A stretch of DNA of 64,000 nt, taken from contig NZ_JACWCT010000001.1 of assembly GCF_016613415.1 (NCBI RefSeq), positions 1-64,000 of the forward strand, written 5' to 3'. A program made the position numbers and the translations under genes. The notes under the pieces are model-generated. The model was not told the origin of the DNA. It made no database searches and saw only the letters and a list, made by a program, of their open reading frames with translations. Source of the stretch: Methylobacterium ajmalii (GTDB taxonomy: Bacteria; Pseudomonadota; Alphaproteobacteria; Rhizobiales; Beijerinckiaceae). Positions 47,093 to 55,763 of this stretch are shown here, one piece after another. The stretch's first letter is position 1, and each line of letters opens with the position of its first letter.

Positions 47093-47117
47093 TTAAGGTT
47101 AAGGGCCCGCTAACCTT
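47093..47117. promoter_or_regulatory. AAGGTTA inverted repeat before second outer-membrane gene
   Basis: AAGGTTA (47095-47101) and TAACCTT (47111-47117) are exact inverted repeats separated by 9 bp. The left arm is part of TTAAGGTTAAGG. It lies about 100-120 bp upstream of the ATG at 47215 and shares TTAAGGT with the other two genes. Confidence 0.45.
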
Positions 47118-47214
47118 GCGGTCTTAATCCTCGTCATCGGGCCCGCGGGTCCGTCCGGCACGATCACGACGTACGCCCCGGCTGAGGAGCCGACCGGGCA
47201 GAAGAGGGCGCCCC

Positions 47215-48054
47215 ATGGCACGGTTCGGTCACTGCATTCCGGTCGCGGCCTTCGGGCTCGGCCTGCTCGGCGCGCCGGCCCTCGCCGCCGATCTGCTCCC
47301 GGCGCTTCCGCCGCCGCCCCCGCCGCCGGTCGCCCCGGTGGAAGTCGGCTCCGGCTGGTACCTGCGCGGCGACTACACGGCGAGCGACTTCCGCCACCCG
47401 AAGGACGGCACGTTGCCGGGCACCGACGGCGCGCCGCTCGTCGGCTTCCGCATGGGGAGCACCGACGGATACGGCGGCGGCATCGGCTACCGCTTCAACA
47501 GCTTCCTGCGCGCCGACGTCACCATCGACGGGCGTACCCACAGCCGCTTCCGCGACTATTCCTCGCGCACGCTGTTCACCGAGGGCTTCAACACCGAGGC
47601 CGGCAAGATCGACGTCCTGACCGGCCTGTTCAACGTTTACGTCGACCTCGGCACCTGGTGGGGCTTGACCCCGTATGTCGGCGCCGGCGTCGGCATGGCG
47701 AGCAACCGCTTCCGCGATGCCTGGACCGGCACGACCTGCTACACCACCGCCTGCGGCGGCGGCGTCGACGGCGTGTACAAGCTCGGCGGCCAGGGCTTCG
47801 ACGTGCGCGCCAACCACACCGCGATCGGCCTCGCCTGGGCGGCGATGGCGGGCATCTCCTACGAGATCGGCGCCGGCGTGAGCGTCGATGCCAGCTACCG
47901 CTACCTCAATGCCGGCAAGGCGCGCTCGGGCTTCGACGCCTTCGCCCAGAACACCCGCATCAAGGACATCACCGCCAACGAGTTCCGGGTCGGCCTGCGC
48001 TGGGCCTTCGGCAACGGCCTGGCGCTGCCGGGGCTCGGCGGGCTGACCTACTGA
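47215..48054 (+). CDS. Outer-membrane beta-barrel protein 2
   Basis: A 279-residue paralogue of the preceding gene. The signal peptide is about residues 1-23 (APALA-ADL), then a Pro linker PALPPPPPPPVAPVEV, then barrel strands GSGWYLRGDYTASDFRHP, SFLRADVTIDGRTHSRFRDY, GVSVDASYRYLNAGKARSG and the end EFRVGLRWAFGNG. GAGGG ribosome site lies upstream. Cys pair in TTCYTTACGGG may form a loop disulfide. Confidence 0.87.
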   Translation: MARFGHCIPVAAFGLGLLGAPALAADLLPALPPPPPPPVAPVEVGSGWYLRGDYTASDFRHPKDGTLPGTDGAPLVGFRMGSTDGYGGGIGYRFNSFLRADVTIDGRTHSRFRDYSSRTLFTEGFNTEAGKIDVLTGLFNVYVDLGTWWGLTPYVGAGVGMASNRFRDAWTGTTCYTTACGGGVDGVYKLGGQGFDVRANHTAIGLAWAAMAGISYEIGAGVSVDASYRYLNAGKARSGFDAFAQNTRIKDITANEFRVGLRWAFGNGLALPGLGGLTY

Positions 48055-48122
48055 GCCTTCATGCCGACGGTCGCCGAGGAGCGCCGCCGGCACCGCGCAT
48101 GCGCCGTCACCATCGATCGAAC

Positions 48123-48155
48123 CGCCCGGTGCGCCCGTCGCACCGGGCGTTTGAC
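48123..48155 (+). terminator. Rho-independent terminator after outer-membrane gene 2
   Basis: CGCCCGGTGCG (48123-48133) pairs perfectly with CGCACCGGGCG (48139-48149) over a CCCGT loop, followed by TTTGACTTT. Confidence 0.8.
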
Positions 48156-48199
48156 TTTGGGGAAGCGACTCGCAGAAACCAGTTTCCGGAAACGCAATA

Positions 48200-48206
48200 T
48201 TAAGGT
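48200..48206 (+). promoter_or_regulatory. TTAAGGT element before third outer-membrane gene
   Basis: ATATTAAGGTTACC around 48197-48210 carries the same TTAAGGT core as the elements at 46072 and 47093. It lies about 70 bp before the ATG at 48275. Confidence 0.4.
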
Positions 48207-48274
48207 TACCGAGTCATTCTGCCCATAACGGCGCGGCGACGACTGCCGATCGAATGGCCGGGGGCGGGTCCACC

Positions 48275-49216
48275 ATGCGTTTCGCGATTCTCGGAATTCT
48301 GGCCGGTCTGGGCCTCGGCGCACCGCTGGCGGCGCAGGCCGCCGACCTCGATTTCGGGGTCCTGCGCGGCGGCGACTACGATCCCGTCGCCGCCCCGTCG
48401 CCGACCGTCTGGGACGGCATCTATGTCGGCGGCCATGGCGGCTGGTCGAGCGCGAGCTTCGGCTTCGGCGCGGTCTACCAGCCGATCGTCGCCGAAGTTC
48501 TGCGGGCCCGCGCGATCGAGAGCGACCTGCAAGCCTCGACGCTGCTGCACGCCGGCTCGGTGCGCCGGGACGGGGTGAGCTTCGGCGCCTATGCCGGCGT
48601 GAACTATCAGTTCGACGACGCGGTCTTCGGCATCGAGCTCGACTACACCCATTCCGGAATCACCGGGCGGGCGCTGACCAACACAATCGGTCGCAGCATC
48701 ACCGGCAGCAACGGTGACTACCGCGCCATCAACCTGCGCGGCGACGCCTCGACGGAGATCGGGGACTACGCCACGATCCGGGCGCGGGCCGGCTACGCGA
48801 TGGGCAACCTCATGCCCTACGTCACCGGCGGTCTCGCCATCGGCCGGGCGCAGGTCACGGAGCGCGTCTCGGTCCAGGCCTACGAGTTCGACCAGACGAC
48901 CTACCGCGCCAACCAGTCGATCACCGACCCGTCGAAGCGCCCCCCGCTCTGGAATGCCGGCTACCGCACGTTCGACCAGACCGATGCGACCTTCAACCCC
49001 TACGCGCCGACCGCGGGCCAGCTCCTCGCCCCCGTCGTGGTGGGGCGCACCAAGGAGAAGATCGTCGGCGGCTTCGCGGCGGGCGCGGGCCTCGAATACG
49101 CGATCACCCCGGGCCTCATCCTGCGCGCCGAGTACCAGTACGTCCTGTTCAGCGATTTCGACGGCCACAAGTCGAACATCAACACCGTGCGCGGCGGTGC
49201 CGCGGTGAAGTTCTAG
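48275..49216 (+). CDS. Outer-membrane beta-barrel protein 3
   Basis: The 313-residue protein has a signal peptide of about residues 1-24 (LAAQA-ADL). The barrel is of the OMP_b-brl/porin type (VWDGIYVGGHGGWSSASFGF, SFGAYAGVNYQFDDAVFGIE, ATIRARAGYAMGNLMPYVTG), with a C-terminal strand ending VRGGAAVKF, the terminal Phe recognised by the Bam complex. It starts at the ATG in CACCATGCG; an upstream ATG (48254) would add seven residues before the signal peptide. More divergent than the two upstream paralogues. Confidence 0.88.
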   Translation: MRFAILGILAGLGLGAPLAAQAADLDFGVLRGGDYDPVAAPSPTVWDGIYVGGHGGWSSASFGFGAVYQPIVAEVLRARAIESDLQASTLLHAGSVRRDGVSFGAYAGVNYQFDDAVFGIELDYTHSGITGRALTNTIGRSITGSNGDYRAINLRGDASTEIGDYATIRARAGYAMGNLMPYVTGGLAIGRAQVTERVSVQAYEFDQTTYRANQSITDPSKRPPLWNAGYRTFDQTDATFNPYAPTAGQLLAPVVVGRTKEKIVGGFAAGAGLEYAITPGLILRAEYQYVLFSDFDGHKSNINTVRGGAAVKF

Positions 49217-49314
49217 GTCCCGTTCACGGCGGGCGCTTGCGGGCGCGGCTCCGCCGCGCCACCCTGCCGGGCCGCCCCGCGAGAAGAGGCGGACCGAAGG
49301 GCAGGAGATTCCCG

Positions 49315-50085
49315 ATGCAGCGTCTGGCCGGCAAGGTCGCCCTGGTGACGGGCGGCGCGCGGGGGATCGGGCTCGCCATCGCGCGGCGCTTCGCCCGCGA
49401 GGGGGCGGCCGCGGTGATCCTCGCCGACATCGACGCGGCGCAGGCCGAGCGCGTCGCGGCCGAGAACCCCGCCTTCGAGCCCTGCGCTCTCGACGTGACC
49501 CGGGACGAGGACTGGACCCGGGCGGTCGACCGCACGATCTCCCGCCACGGCGGCCTCGACGTGCTGATCAACAATGCCGGCATCGCCGTCGTCGGCACGA
49601 TCGAATCCGTGACCCTGGAGGAGTGGCGCCGGGTCCAGGACGTCAACGTCGACGGCACCTTCCTGGGCTGCCGCCATGCCGTACGGGCGATGAAGCCGCC
49701 GGCCGGGCGGGGCGGGGCGATCGTCAACCTCTCGTCGGTCTCCGGCATCGTCGGCGGGCACAACCTCGCCGCCTACAACGCCTCGAAGGGGGCGGTGCGG
49801 CTCCTCACCAAGTCGGTCGCGCTGCATTGCGCGCGCCAGAATTACGGCGTGCGCTGCAACTCGATCCATCCGGGCTTCACCGAGACCGACATGCTGCGCG
49901 ACCTCGCCGCAGGCAGCCGCCACAGCCCAGAGGAGCTGCGCCAGCGCCTGCAGGCCGCGGTGCCCCTGGGGCGCAACGCCGCGGCCGACGAGATCGCCGG
50001 GCTCGCCGCCTACCTCGCCTCCGACGAGGCCGGCTTCGTCACCGGGGCCGAGATGGTGATCGACGGCGGCGTGACCGCCCAATAA
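49315..50085 (+). CDS. SDR-family oxidoreductase
   Basis: A complete 256-residue classical SDR. It has cofactor motif TGGARGIG (about 13-20), NNAG, and catalytic Ser/Tyr/Lys in VNLSSVSGIVGGHNLAAYNASKG. PGFTETDM and a C-terminal VTGAEMVIDGGVTAQ follow. Asp in ADIDA after the second strand suggests NAD(H) preference. Substrate unknown. GGAG ribosome site is near 49302. mcd lies 106 bp downstream, so linkage to acyl-CoA metabolism is possible but unproven. Confidence 0.9.
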   Translation: MQRLAGKVALVTGGARGIGLAIARRFAREGAAAVILADIDAAQAERVAAENPAFEPCALDVTRDEDWTRAVDRTISRHGGLDVLINNAGIAVVGTIESVTLEEWRRVQDVNVDGTFLGCRHAVRAMKPPAGRGGAIVNLSSVSGIVGGHNLAAYNASKGAVRLLTKSVALHCARQNYGVRCNSIHPGFTETDMLRDLAAGSRHSPEELRQRLQAAVPLGRNAAADEIAGLAAYLASDEAGFVTGAEMVIDGGVTAQ

Positions 50086-50191
50086 ACGGCTGCCCCGAAA
50101 GTCGGAACCCGGCGGCAGGCTGCCCCCTCTACAGGTCGCCGATTCGCGGCTATTTGTATGCGCCGCAGCAAATTCTCCGGAGACCTGACCG

Positions 50192-51868
50192 ATGTCCGCC
50201 CAGGCCGCCCCCGCCCCGACCGATCTCGTCACCCTCGCGCAGGAGGCGGGCCTTTCCGCGAAGGCGCTCGCCGCGGATGCCGCCCGGCGCGTGCGCGCCG
50301 GCCTCGTCGGGGCCGACGGCCGCCTGTCGGCGGAGCGCCTCGAGGCCGAGCAGCACGCCGCCCACGGCCTCGCCTGGCTCTCGACCTACGCCGAGGCGAT
50401 CGTCCAGCTCGGCGCCTACGCGGCCCGCCTCGCAGGCGAGGGGCGCTTCGGCGAGACCGAGACGCTCCTCGTGCGCATCGGGCTCGGCGAGTACCTGGAG
50501 CAGCTCTTCGGCGGCATACCGATGAGCCAGGGCGAGATGGTGCGCCCGACGACCTCGCTGGGCCTCAAGGCCCAGGAGGTGGCGCGCCACCGCTCGGACG
50601 CCGTCGAGACCCTGATCGCCGAGGGCAACACCGCCAAGAACCGCGCCGCCCTGGTGCGGCTGATCCGCGAGGGCGTCGCCGTCGCGACCGTCGGCGACAG
50701 CGGCCTCGACGAGGACATGGAGGCGATCCGCACCGAGATGCGCCGCTTCGGCCAGGCCGAGGTCGCGCCCCACGCCCACGAGTGGCACCTCGAGAACGCC
50801 TACATCCCGCTCGAGATCATTGGCCAGATGGCCGAGCTCGGCGTGTTCGGCCTGACGATCCCCGAGGAGTACGGCGGCATGGGCCTGCCGAAGATCTCGA
50901 TGTGCGTGGTCTCCGAGGAGTTGTCGCGCGCCTATATCGGCGTCGGCTCGCTCGGCACCCGCTCGGAGATCGCGGCCGAACTCATTCTCTGCGGTGGCAC
51001 CGAGGAGCAGAAGAGCCGCTTCCTGCCCAGGATCGCTTCGGGCGAGATCCTGCCGACCGCGGTCTTCACCGAGCCCAATACCGGCTCCGATCTCGCCTCG
51101 CTCCGCACCAAGGCGGTGAAGGACGGCGACACCTGGCGGATCCACGGCAACAAGACCTGGATCACCCACCCGGTCCGCGCCGACCTGATGACCGTGCTGG
51201 TGCGCACCAAGCCCGAGGAGCCGGGCCACAAGGGCCTGTCGCTCCTGCTCGGCGAGAAGCCCCGCGGCACCGACGAGGATCCCTTCCCGGTCGAGGGGCT
51301 GTCGGGCGGCGAGATCGAGGTGCTCGGCTATCGCGGCATGAAGGAATACGAGCTCGCCTTCGACGGTTTCGCGGTGCCGGAGGGCAACCTCCTGGGCGGC
51401 GTCGAGGGCAAGGGCTTCGCCCAGCTGATGCAGACCTTCGAATCGGCCCGCATCCAGACCGCGGCCCGGGCCGTCGGCGTCGCCCAGGCGGCCCTCGATG
51501 TCGGCCTGCGCTACGGCGAGGAGCGGGTGCAGTTCGGCAAGCCGCTGGTGTCGTTCCCGCGGGTCGCCGACAAGCTCGCCATGATGGCGGTCGAGATCGC
51601 GATAGCCCGCCAGCTCACCTACTACGCCGCCCACCAGAAGGACGAGGGCAAGCGCTGCGACCTCGAGGCCGGCATGGCCAAGCTCCTCGCCGCCCGCGTC
51701 GCCTGGGCGGCGGCCGACAACGCGCTCCAGATCCACGGCGGCAACGGCTTCGCCCTCGAATACCAGGTGAGCCGCCTGCTCTGCGACGCCCGCATCCTGT
51801 CGATCTTCGAGGGGGCGGCCGAGATCCAGGCCCAGGTCATCGCCCGGCGCCTGCTCGAGGTGCAGTGA
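50192..51868 (+). CDS. mcd: Methylsuccinyl-CoA dehydrogenase (acyl-CoA dehydrogenase family)
   Basis: The 558-residue acyl-CoA dehydrogenase has an unusual N-terminal extension of about 150 residues (SAERLEAEQHAAHGLAWLST, MSQGEMVRPTTSLGL) before the normal N, middle (TAVFTEPNTGSDLASLRTKA, KTWITHPVRADLMTVLVRTK) and C domains. The catalytic Glu is in SIFEGAAEIQAQ (about residue 540). This length and extension are characteristic of methylsuccinyl-CoA dehydrogenase of the ethylmalonyl-CoA pathway, which regenerates glyoxylate in serine-cycle methylotrophs. Followed by a strong bidirectional hairpin. Confidence 0.82.
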   Translation: MSAQAAPAPTDLVTLAQEAGLSAKALAADAARRVRAGLVGADGRLSAERLEAEQHAAHGLAWLSTYAEAIVQLGAYAARLAGEGRFGETETLLVRIGLGEYLEQLFGGIPMSQGEMVRPTTSLGLKAQEVARHRSDAVETLIAEGNTAKNRAALVRLIREGVAVATVGDSGLDEDMEAIRTEMRRFGQAEVAPHAHEWHLENAYIPLEIIGQMAELGVFGLTIPEEYGGMGLPKISMCVVSEELSRAYIGVGSLGTRSEIAAELILCGGTEEQKSRFLPRIASGEILPTAVFTEPNTGSDLASLRTKAVKDGDTWRIHGNKTWITHPVRADLMTVLVRTKPEEPGHKGLSLLLGEKPRGTDEDPFPVEGLSGGEIEVLGYRGMKEYELAFDGFAVPEGNLLGGVEGKGFAQLMQTFESARIQTAARAVGVAQAALDVGLRYGEERVQFGKPLVSFPRVADKLAMMAVEIAIARQLTYYAAHQKDEGKRCDLEAGMAKLLAARVAWAAADNALQIHGGNGFALEYQVSRLLCDARILSIFEGAAEIQAQVIARRLLEVQ

Positions 51869-51896
51869 GGCGAGGGGGCCGAACGAGCCCCCGACG

Positions 51897-51936
51897 CGAC
51901 GACGGCGCGCGGGGATCGCCCCGCGCGCCGTCGTCG
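51897..51936. terminator. Perfect 18-bp hairpin between convergent genes
   Basis: 51897-51914 and 51919-51936 are perfect reverse complements (18 bp) with an ATCG loop, between the 3' ends of mcd (plus) and the 59-residue gene (minus). TTCC follows on the plus strand. The symmetrical position suggests a bidirectional terminator. Confidence 0.75.
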
Positions 51937-51957
51937 TTCCGGGCAACCGACCCGGGG

Positions 51958-52137
51958 TTACTTGGTGATCTTCACCGAGACCGGATCGCTCGACGGGAAG
52001 GTCTCCTCCAGCCCCTCGTCGAGGCGCTCGCTGAGCTTGCTCTGCTGGTTCTCCGGCCGCGCCTTGTCGTCCGGGGAGGCGCTGTCGCGGCGGAAGCCGG
52101 GCTGGTCCTGGTTCGGGGTCTTGGTGTCGTCGGCCAT
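51958..52137 (-). CDS. Small conserved acidic protein, 59 residues
   Basis: An ATG at 52137 (minus) opens a 59-codon frame ending in TAA. The product is hydrophilic, begins MADDTKTPNQDQPGFRRDSA and ends with LDEGLEETFPSSDPVSVKIT K. The LDEGLEETFP-[AS]-SDPVS wording recurs at the C-terminus of many short uncharacterised alphaproteobacterial proteins (from memory). No transmembrane segment. Function unknown. It shares the bidirectional terminator with mcd and is divergent from the glycosyltransferase gene. Confidence 0.8.
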   Translation of the reverse strand: MADDTKTPNQDQPGFRRDSASPDDKARPENQQSKLSERLDEGLEETFPSSDPVSVKITK

Positions 52138-52279
52138 CGGGGCCTCCCTGGGCGTGGCGTCCCGGCACGGGACGGGTTGCCCGGCTAACGCGCGGGGTCG
52201 GCGCCTGTTTCGTCCGCCCCGCGCTTAACCGCGCGGTGGCGCCTCGCCGGCTAGGGTGCGCGGGTGAGAGGGCCCGCCG

Positions 52280-53536
52280 ATGCACGCCGTCATCCTGACG
52301 AATTTCGCCACGCCGAAGGGCGGCGCCGAGAAGGTCGCGATCGAATCCGCCCGCGGCCTCGCCGAGCGCGGCGTCGCCGTGACGCTGATCCACGGGGTCG
52401 ACGGGCCGGCCGACCCGCTCCTCGACCATTCCGGCATCCGCCGGGTGTCCTTGGGCCTCACCGACGTGTGGGAGCGGCCGGCCTGGCGCGGCGCGATCGA
52501 GGGGATCTGGAGCCGCGAGGCGGCGCGGCGCCTGGACGCGGCGCTGGCGGCCCTGCCGGACAGGCCCGACGTGCTGCACCTGCACCAGTGGACCCGCTCG
52601 CTCTCGCCCGCGGTGTTTTCCGTGCTGGCGCGCCAGCGCGCCCCGGTGGCCGTGACCCTGCACGATTACTTCCTCGCCTGCCCCAACGGGGTCTACTACC
52701 GCTTCGACACCGCGGAGCCCTGCTCCCTGCGGCCGTTCTCGCCCGGCTGCCTCGCGGCGTCCTGCGATCCGCAATCGCGTGCCCATAAGGCGGTGCGGCT
52801 GGTGCGCGGCTTCGTCCAACTGGCCGCGATCTTCCGCGGCTTCGGGCGCCGGCCGCTCGCCCTCGTCCACGTCTCCGACGGCAGCAGGGCGCGGCTCGAA
52901 CCGATGCTGGCCGGCGGACCGTTCTTCCACCACCGCATCGACAACCCGGTCCGGGTCGAGCGTACCGCCCCGGCCGATCCGGCCGGCGGCGACGCCGTCG
53001 CCTTCGTTGGCCGCTTCACCCGCGAGAAGGGGGCCGACCTCGTGGCGCAGGCCGCCCACCGGGCCGGGCTGGCGTCGCTGTTCGTCGGCGACGGGCCGCT
53101 CGCGGAGGACTTGCGCGCCGTGCCCGGCGCCGAGGTGGTCGGCTGGCGCGCACCCGCGGAGGTCGAGGCGCTGCTGCGCCGCCGGGTCCGGGCCGTGGCG
53201 GCCCCGTCGCGCTGGCTCGAGACCGGGCCCTTGACCGTCTACGAGGCGCTCGCCGCCGGCATCCCGGCGGTCGCCTCCGATTGGGCCGGCGCCGGAGAGA
53301 AGATCCGGGACGGCGAGACCGGCTTCGTCGTCGCGCCCGACGTCGCGGCGCTCGCCGAGGCCTTCGGTCGCTTGAAGGACGACGCCCTGGTGCGCCGCCT
53401 CGGCGCGGCCGCGCACGAGCGCTACTGGGCGGCCCCGATGACGCTCGCCACCCACGCGGCGGCCCTGTGCGACCTCTATGCGGGGATGACGGGAGCCGCC
53501 GAGGCGCCATCTTTTCAGCGCAGTGCTGTCATGTGA
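52280..53536 (+). CDS. GT4-family glycosyltransferase
   Basis: A 418-residue GT-B enzyme. The N-terminal domain has GGAEK at about 14-18 and VLHLHQWTRSLSPAVF, plus CPNGVYYRFDTAEPC with clustered Cys. The C-terminal Glycos_transf_1 domain has AFVGRFTREKGADLVAQAAH and the donor-binding region ETGPLTVYEALAAGIPAVAS with the family E-x7-E pattern. Likely transfers a sugar to an envelope polysaccharide; donor and acceptor are unknown. It stands outside a polysaccharide cluster. Confidence 0.87.
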   Translation: MHAVILTNFATPKGGAEKVAIESARGLAERGVAVTLIHGVDGPADPLLDHSGIRRVSLGLTDVWERPAWRGAIEGIWSREAARRLDAALAALPDRPDVLHLHQWTRSLSPAVFSVLARQRAPVAVTLHDYFLACPNGVYYRFDTAEPCSLRPFSPGCLAASCDPQSRAHKAVRLVRGFVQLAAIFRGFGRRPLALVHVSDGSRARLEPMLAGGPFFHHRIDNPVRVERTAPADPAGGDAVAFVGRFTREKGADLVAQAAHRAGLASLFVGDGPLAEDLRAVPGAEVVGWRAPAEVEALLRRRVRAVAAPSRWLETGPLTVYEALAAGIPAVASDWAGAGEKIRDGETGFVVAPDVAALAEAFGRLKDDALVRRLGAAAHERYWAAPMTLATHAAALCDLYAGMTGAAEAPSFQRSAVM

Positions 53537-53565
53537 GAGAGCACCCAGACACCGACAGGACACGA

Positions 53566-55029
53566 ATGCCGATGCGCCGCCCGACGACCTCCCTGCTGCT
53601 CGCCGCGCTCCTCCTCGGCGCCGCCCACCCGGCAGGCGCGCAGGCCGAGTCGGTGCCGCCGTTCCGCGCCCTTCAGGACAACCGCACGGTCCCGGAGTCG
53701 AAGGCGCAGGTGCAGCTCTCCTTCGCGCCGCTGGTCAAGCGCGCGGCGCCCAGCGTGGTCAACGTCTACGGCACCCATGTCGAGAAGCGCGCCGCCAACC
53801 GCGGCGCCATGGACGAGTTCCTGCGCCGCTTCTTCGGCGATGCCGGCCCGAACCTGCCGCAGGAGCGGGCGCAGCGCTCGCTCGGCTCGGGCGTCATCGT
53901 CGATGCCTCGGGGCTGATCGTCACCAACAATCACGTCATCGAGAACATGAACGAGGTGAAGGTGGCGCTGAACGACCGGCGCGAGTTCGAGGCGCAGATC
54001 CTGCTGCGCGACCCCCGCACCGACCTCGCCATCCTCAAGATCAAGAGCCCGAGCGGCGGCCTGACGCCGATGGAGATCGGCGATTCCGAGCACCTGCAGG
54101 TCGGCGACTTCGTGATCGCGATCGGCAACCCGTTCGGCGTCGGCCAGACGGTGACGCAGGGCATCGTCTCGGCGCTCGCCCGCACCCAGGTCGGCTCGGC
54201 CGACTACCAGTTCTTCATCCAGACCGACGCGGCGATCAACCCGGGCAACTCGGGCGGCGCGCTGGTCGACCTCAACGGCGGCCTCGTCGGCATCAACACG
54301 GCGATCTACTCGCAGTCCGGCGGCAGCCACGGCATCGGCTTCGCCATCCCCGCCAGCATGGTCAAGGCGGTGGTGGAGACCGCCAAGGGCGGCGCCAAGA
54401 CGGTGCGCCGGCCCTGGCTCGGCGCGCGCCTCCAGCACGTCACCCCGGACATCGCCGAGAGCGTCGGCCTCGACCACCCGACCGGCGTGATGGTCGCCTC
54501 GATGCAGCCGAAGAGCCCGGCCGAGGAGGCGGGGCTCAAGCGCGGCGACGTGATCCTGGCGGTGGACGGCCAGACGGTCGACGATCCGGAGGCCTTCGGC
54601 TACCGCTTCGCCCTGAAGGGCATCAAGGGCGAGACCAAGCTGACGGTCCTGCGCGGCTCCAGCCGCACGACGGTGCCGGTGCGCCTCGGCCCGGCGCCGG
54701 AGACCCGCCCGCGCGACGCGCTCAAGGTGAAGACCCGCTCGCCCTTCCTGGGCTCCACGGTGGTCAACCTGTCGCCGGCGGTGATCGAGGACCTGCAGCT
54801 CGACCTGCCGGCCGCGACGCAGGGCGAGGGCGTGATCATCTCCGAGGTCGAGGCCGGCACCGTCGCCAACCGGGTCGGCCTGCAGAAGGGCGACATCCTG
54901 ATCGCGGTGAACGGCACCCCGGTCGCCACCACCAAGGACCTGGAGCGGGTCACCCGCGCCACCGCCCCGATGTGGGAGGTCACGATCAACCGCGGCGGGC
55001 AGCAGATGACGTCGGTGTTCGGGGGGTAG
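53566..55029 (+). CDS. Do-family (DegP/HtrA-like) periplasmic serine protease
   Basis: A 487-residue protein. Signal peptide is about 1-25 (PAGA-QAE). The trypsin-like domain has triad His123 (TNNHVIENMNEV), Asp153 (RTDLAILKI) and Ser229 (NPGNSGGALVDL). Two PDZ domains follow (about 285-375 and 400-485), the first with GVMVASMQPKSPAEEAGLKR. Envelope protein quality control. The start ATG lies in CACGAATGCC; MRRPTTS two codons later is also possible. Single gene. Confidence 0.92.
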   Translation: MPMRRPTTSLLLAALLLGAAHPAGAQAESVPPFRALQDNRTVPESKAQVQLSFAPLVKRAAPSVVNVYGTHVEKRAANRGAMDEFLRRFFGDAGPNLPQERAQRSLGSGVIVDASGLIVTNNHVIENMNEVKVALNDRREFEAQILLRDPRTDLAILKIKSPSGGLTPMEIGDSEHLQVGDFVIAIGNPFGVGQTVTQGIVSALARTQVGSADYQFFIQTDAAINPGNSGGALVDLNGGLVGINTAIYSQSGGSHGIGFAIPASMVKAVVETAKGGAKTVRRPWLGARLQHVTPDIAESVGLDHPTGVMVASMQPKSPAEEAGLKRGDVILAVDGQTVDDPEAFGYRFALKGIKGETKLTVLRGSSRTTVPVRLGPAPETRPRDALKVKTRSPFLGSTVVNLSPAVIEDLQLDLPAATQGEGVIISEVEAGTVANRVGLQKGDILIAVNGTPVATTKDLERVTRATAPMWEVTINRGGQQMTSVFGG

Positions 55030-55516
55030 GGGCGCCTATCGTTCCCGCGCGTCCGGCCTCGTTGTCCGGGCCCGGGACGACAAGCGCCGTTCGGGGAGGA
55101 GGAGCACGGATCTTCTCCTGTTCCTGCGGGCGGCTACGAACGACACAGGCCTTTGCCGGGCCGAGCGACGACGACATCGGCGAGGGCCACGGCGAAGCGG
55201 TTCCTGCCGCGGGGCGTGGTCTTGGGTACGATCTGGGGTCGGCGGGCTTGCCGTGGCGGCTCCAGCCACCGGAGCGCGCCACCATCCGCTCCGATAGCCA
55301 TGCCCCGCGGCCTGGGTCACAGCGCGTTCCAGCCCCCCAATTCTCCCATCCATCGCGCCCGAGCCGGAAAAAGCGGACAACGCTCCGCGCAGAACACGAG
55401 CCAGAACCTGCGCAGCCCGCAGCTGGCCGCGCGGGGGGGAGACCAGCGTCTCGCCCACATCCCGAACTTCCTGCCCCTGAGGCAGTTACCCCGGCGCCCC
55501 GCGCCGGAGATCCCCG
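55030..55516. other. 487-bp spacer
   Basis: No convincing gene on either strand; the open frames here lack family motifs and ribosome sites. It presumably carries the promoter of the small secreted protein at 55517. Confidence 0.4.
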
Positions 55517-55747
55517 ATGCCCACCCGCCCGACCTTCACCGCCTTGCTGCTTCTCGCCGGCCTCCTGCCGCTGACGCCCGCGCAGGCCGGGCCGGCCCAG
55601 GACTATATGTACCAGCGCCGCCAGCTCGGCCGCGGCCAGGTCTGCCGGCCGCCGCTGAAATTCGCGGCCGGCGCCTGCGTCCGGCGCTGCCCGGCGGGCT
55701 ACCAGGACAACGGGGGCTATTGCCGGCTGCGCAACATGCAGCGCTGA
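55517..55747 (+). CDS. Small secreted Cys-rich protein
   Basis: The 76-residue product has a signal peptide (about 1-24, TPAQA-GPAQ) and a basic mature part of about 50 residues. Four cysteines appear in the pattern VCRPP, ACVRRCPAGY and YCRLR, likely two disulfides. Family unknown. Convergent with the ABC ATPase gene, 16 bp apart. Confidence 0.65.
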   Translation: MPTRPTFTALLLLAGLLPLTPAQAGPAQDYMYQRRQLGRGQVCRPPLKFAAGACVRRCPAGYQDNGGYCRLRNMQR

Positions 55748-55763
55748 CCGCGACGCGGCGGGA

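Noticed and set aside
46060..48210. Canonical CtrA boxes upstream of the outer-membrane genes
   Set aside because: TTAA half-sites occur but the TTAA-N7-TTAA spacing is not cleanly present, so only a shared TTAAGGT element is reported.
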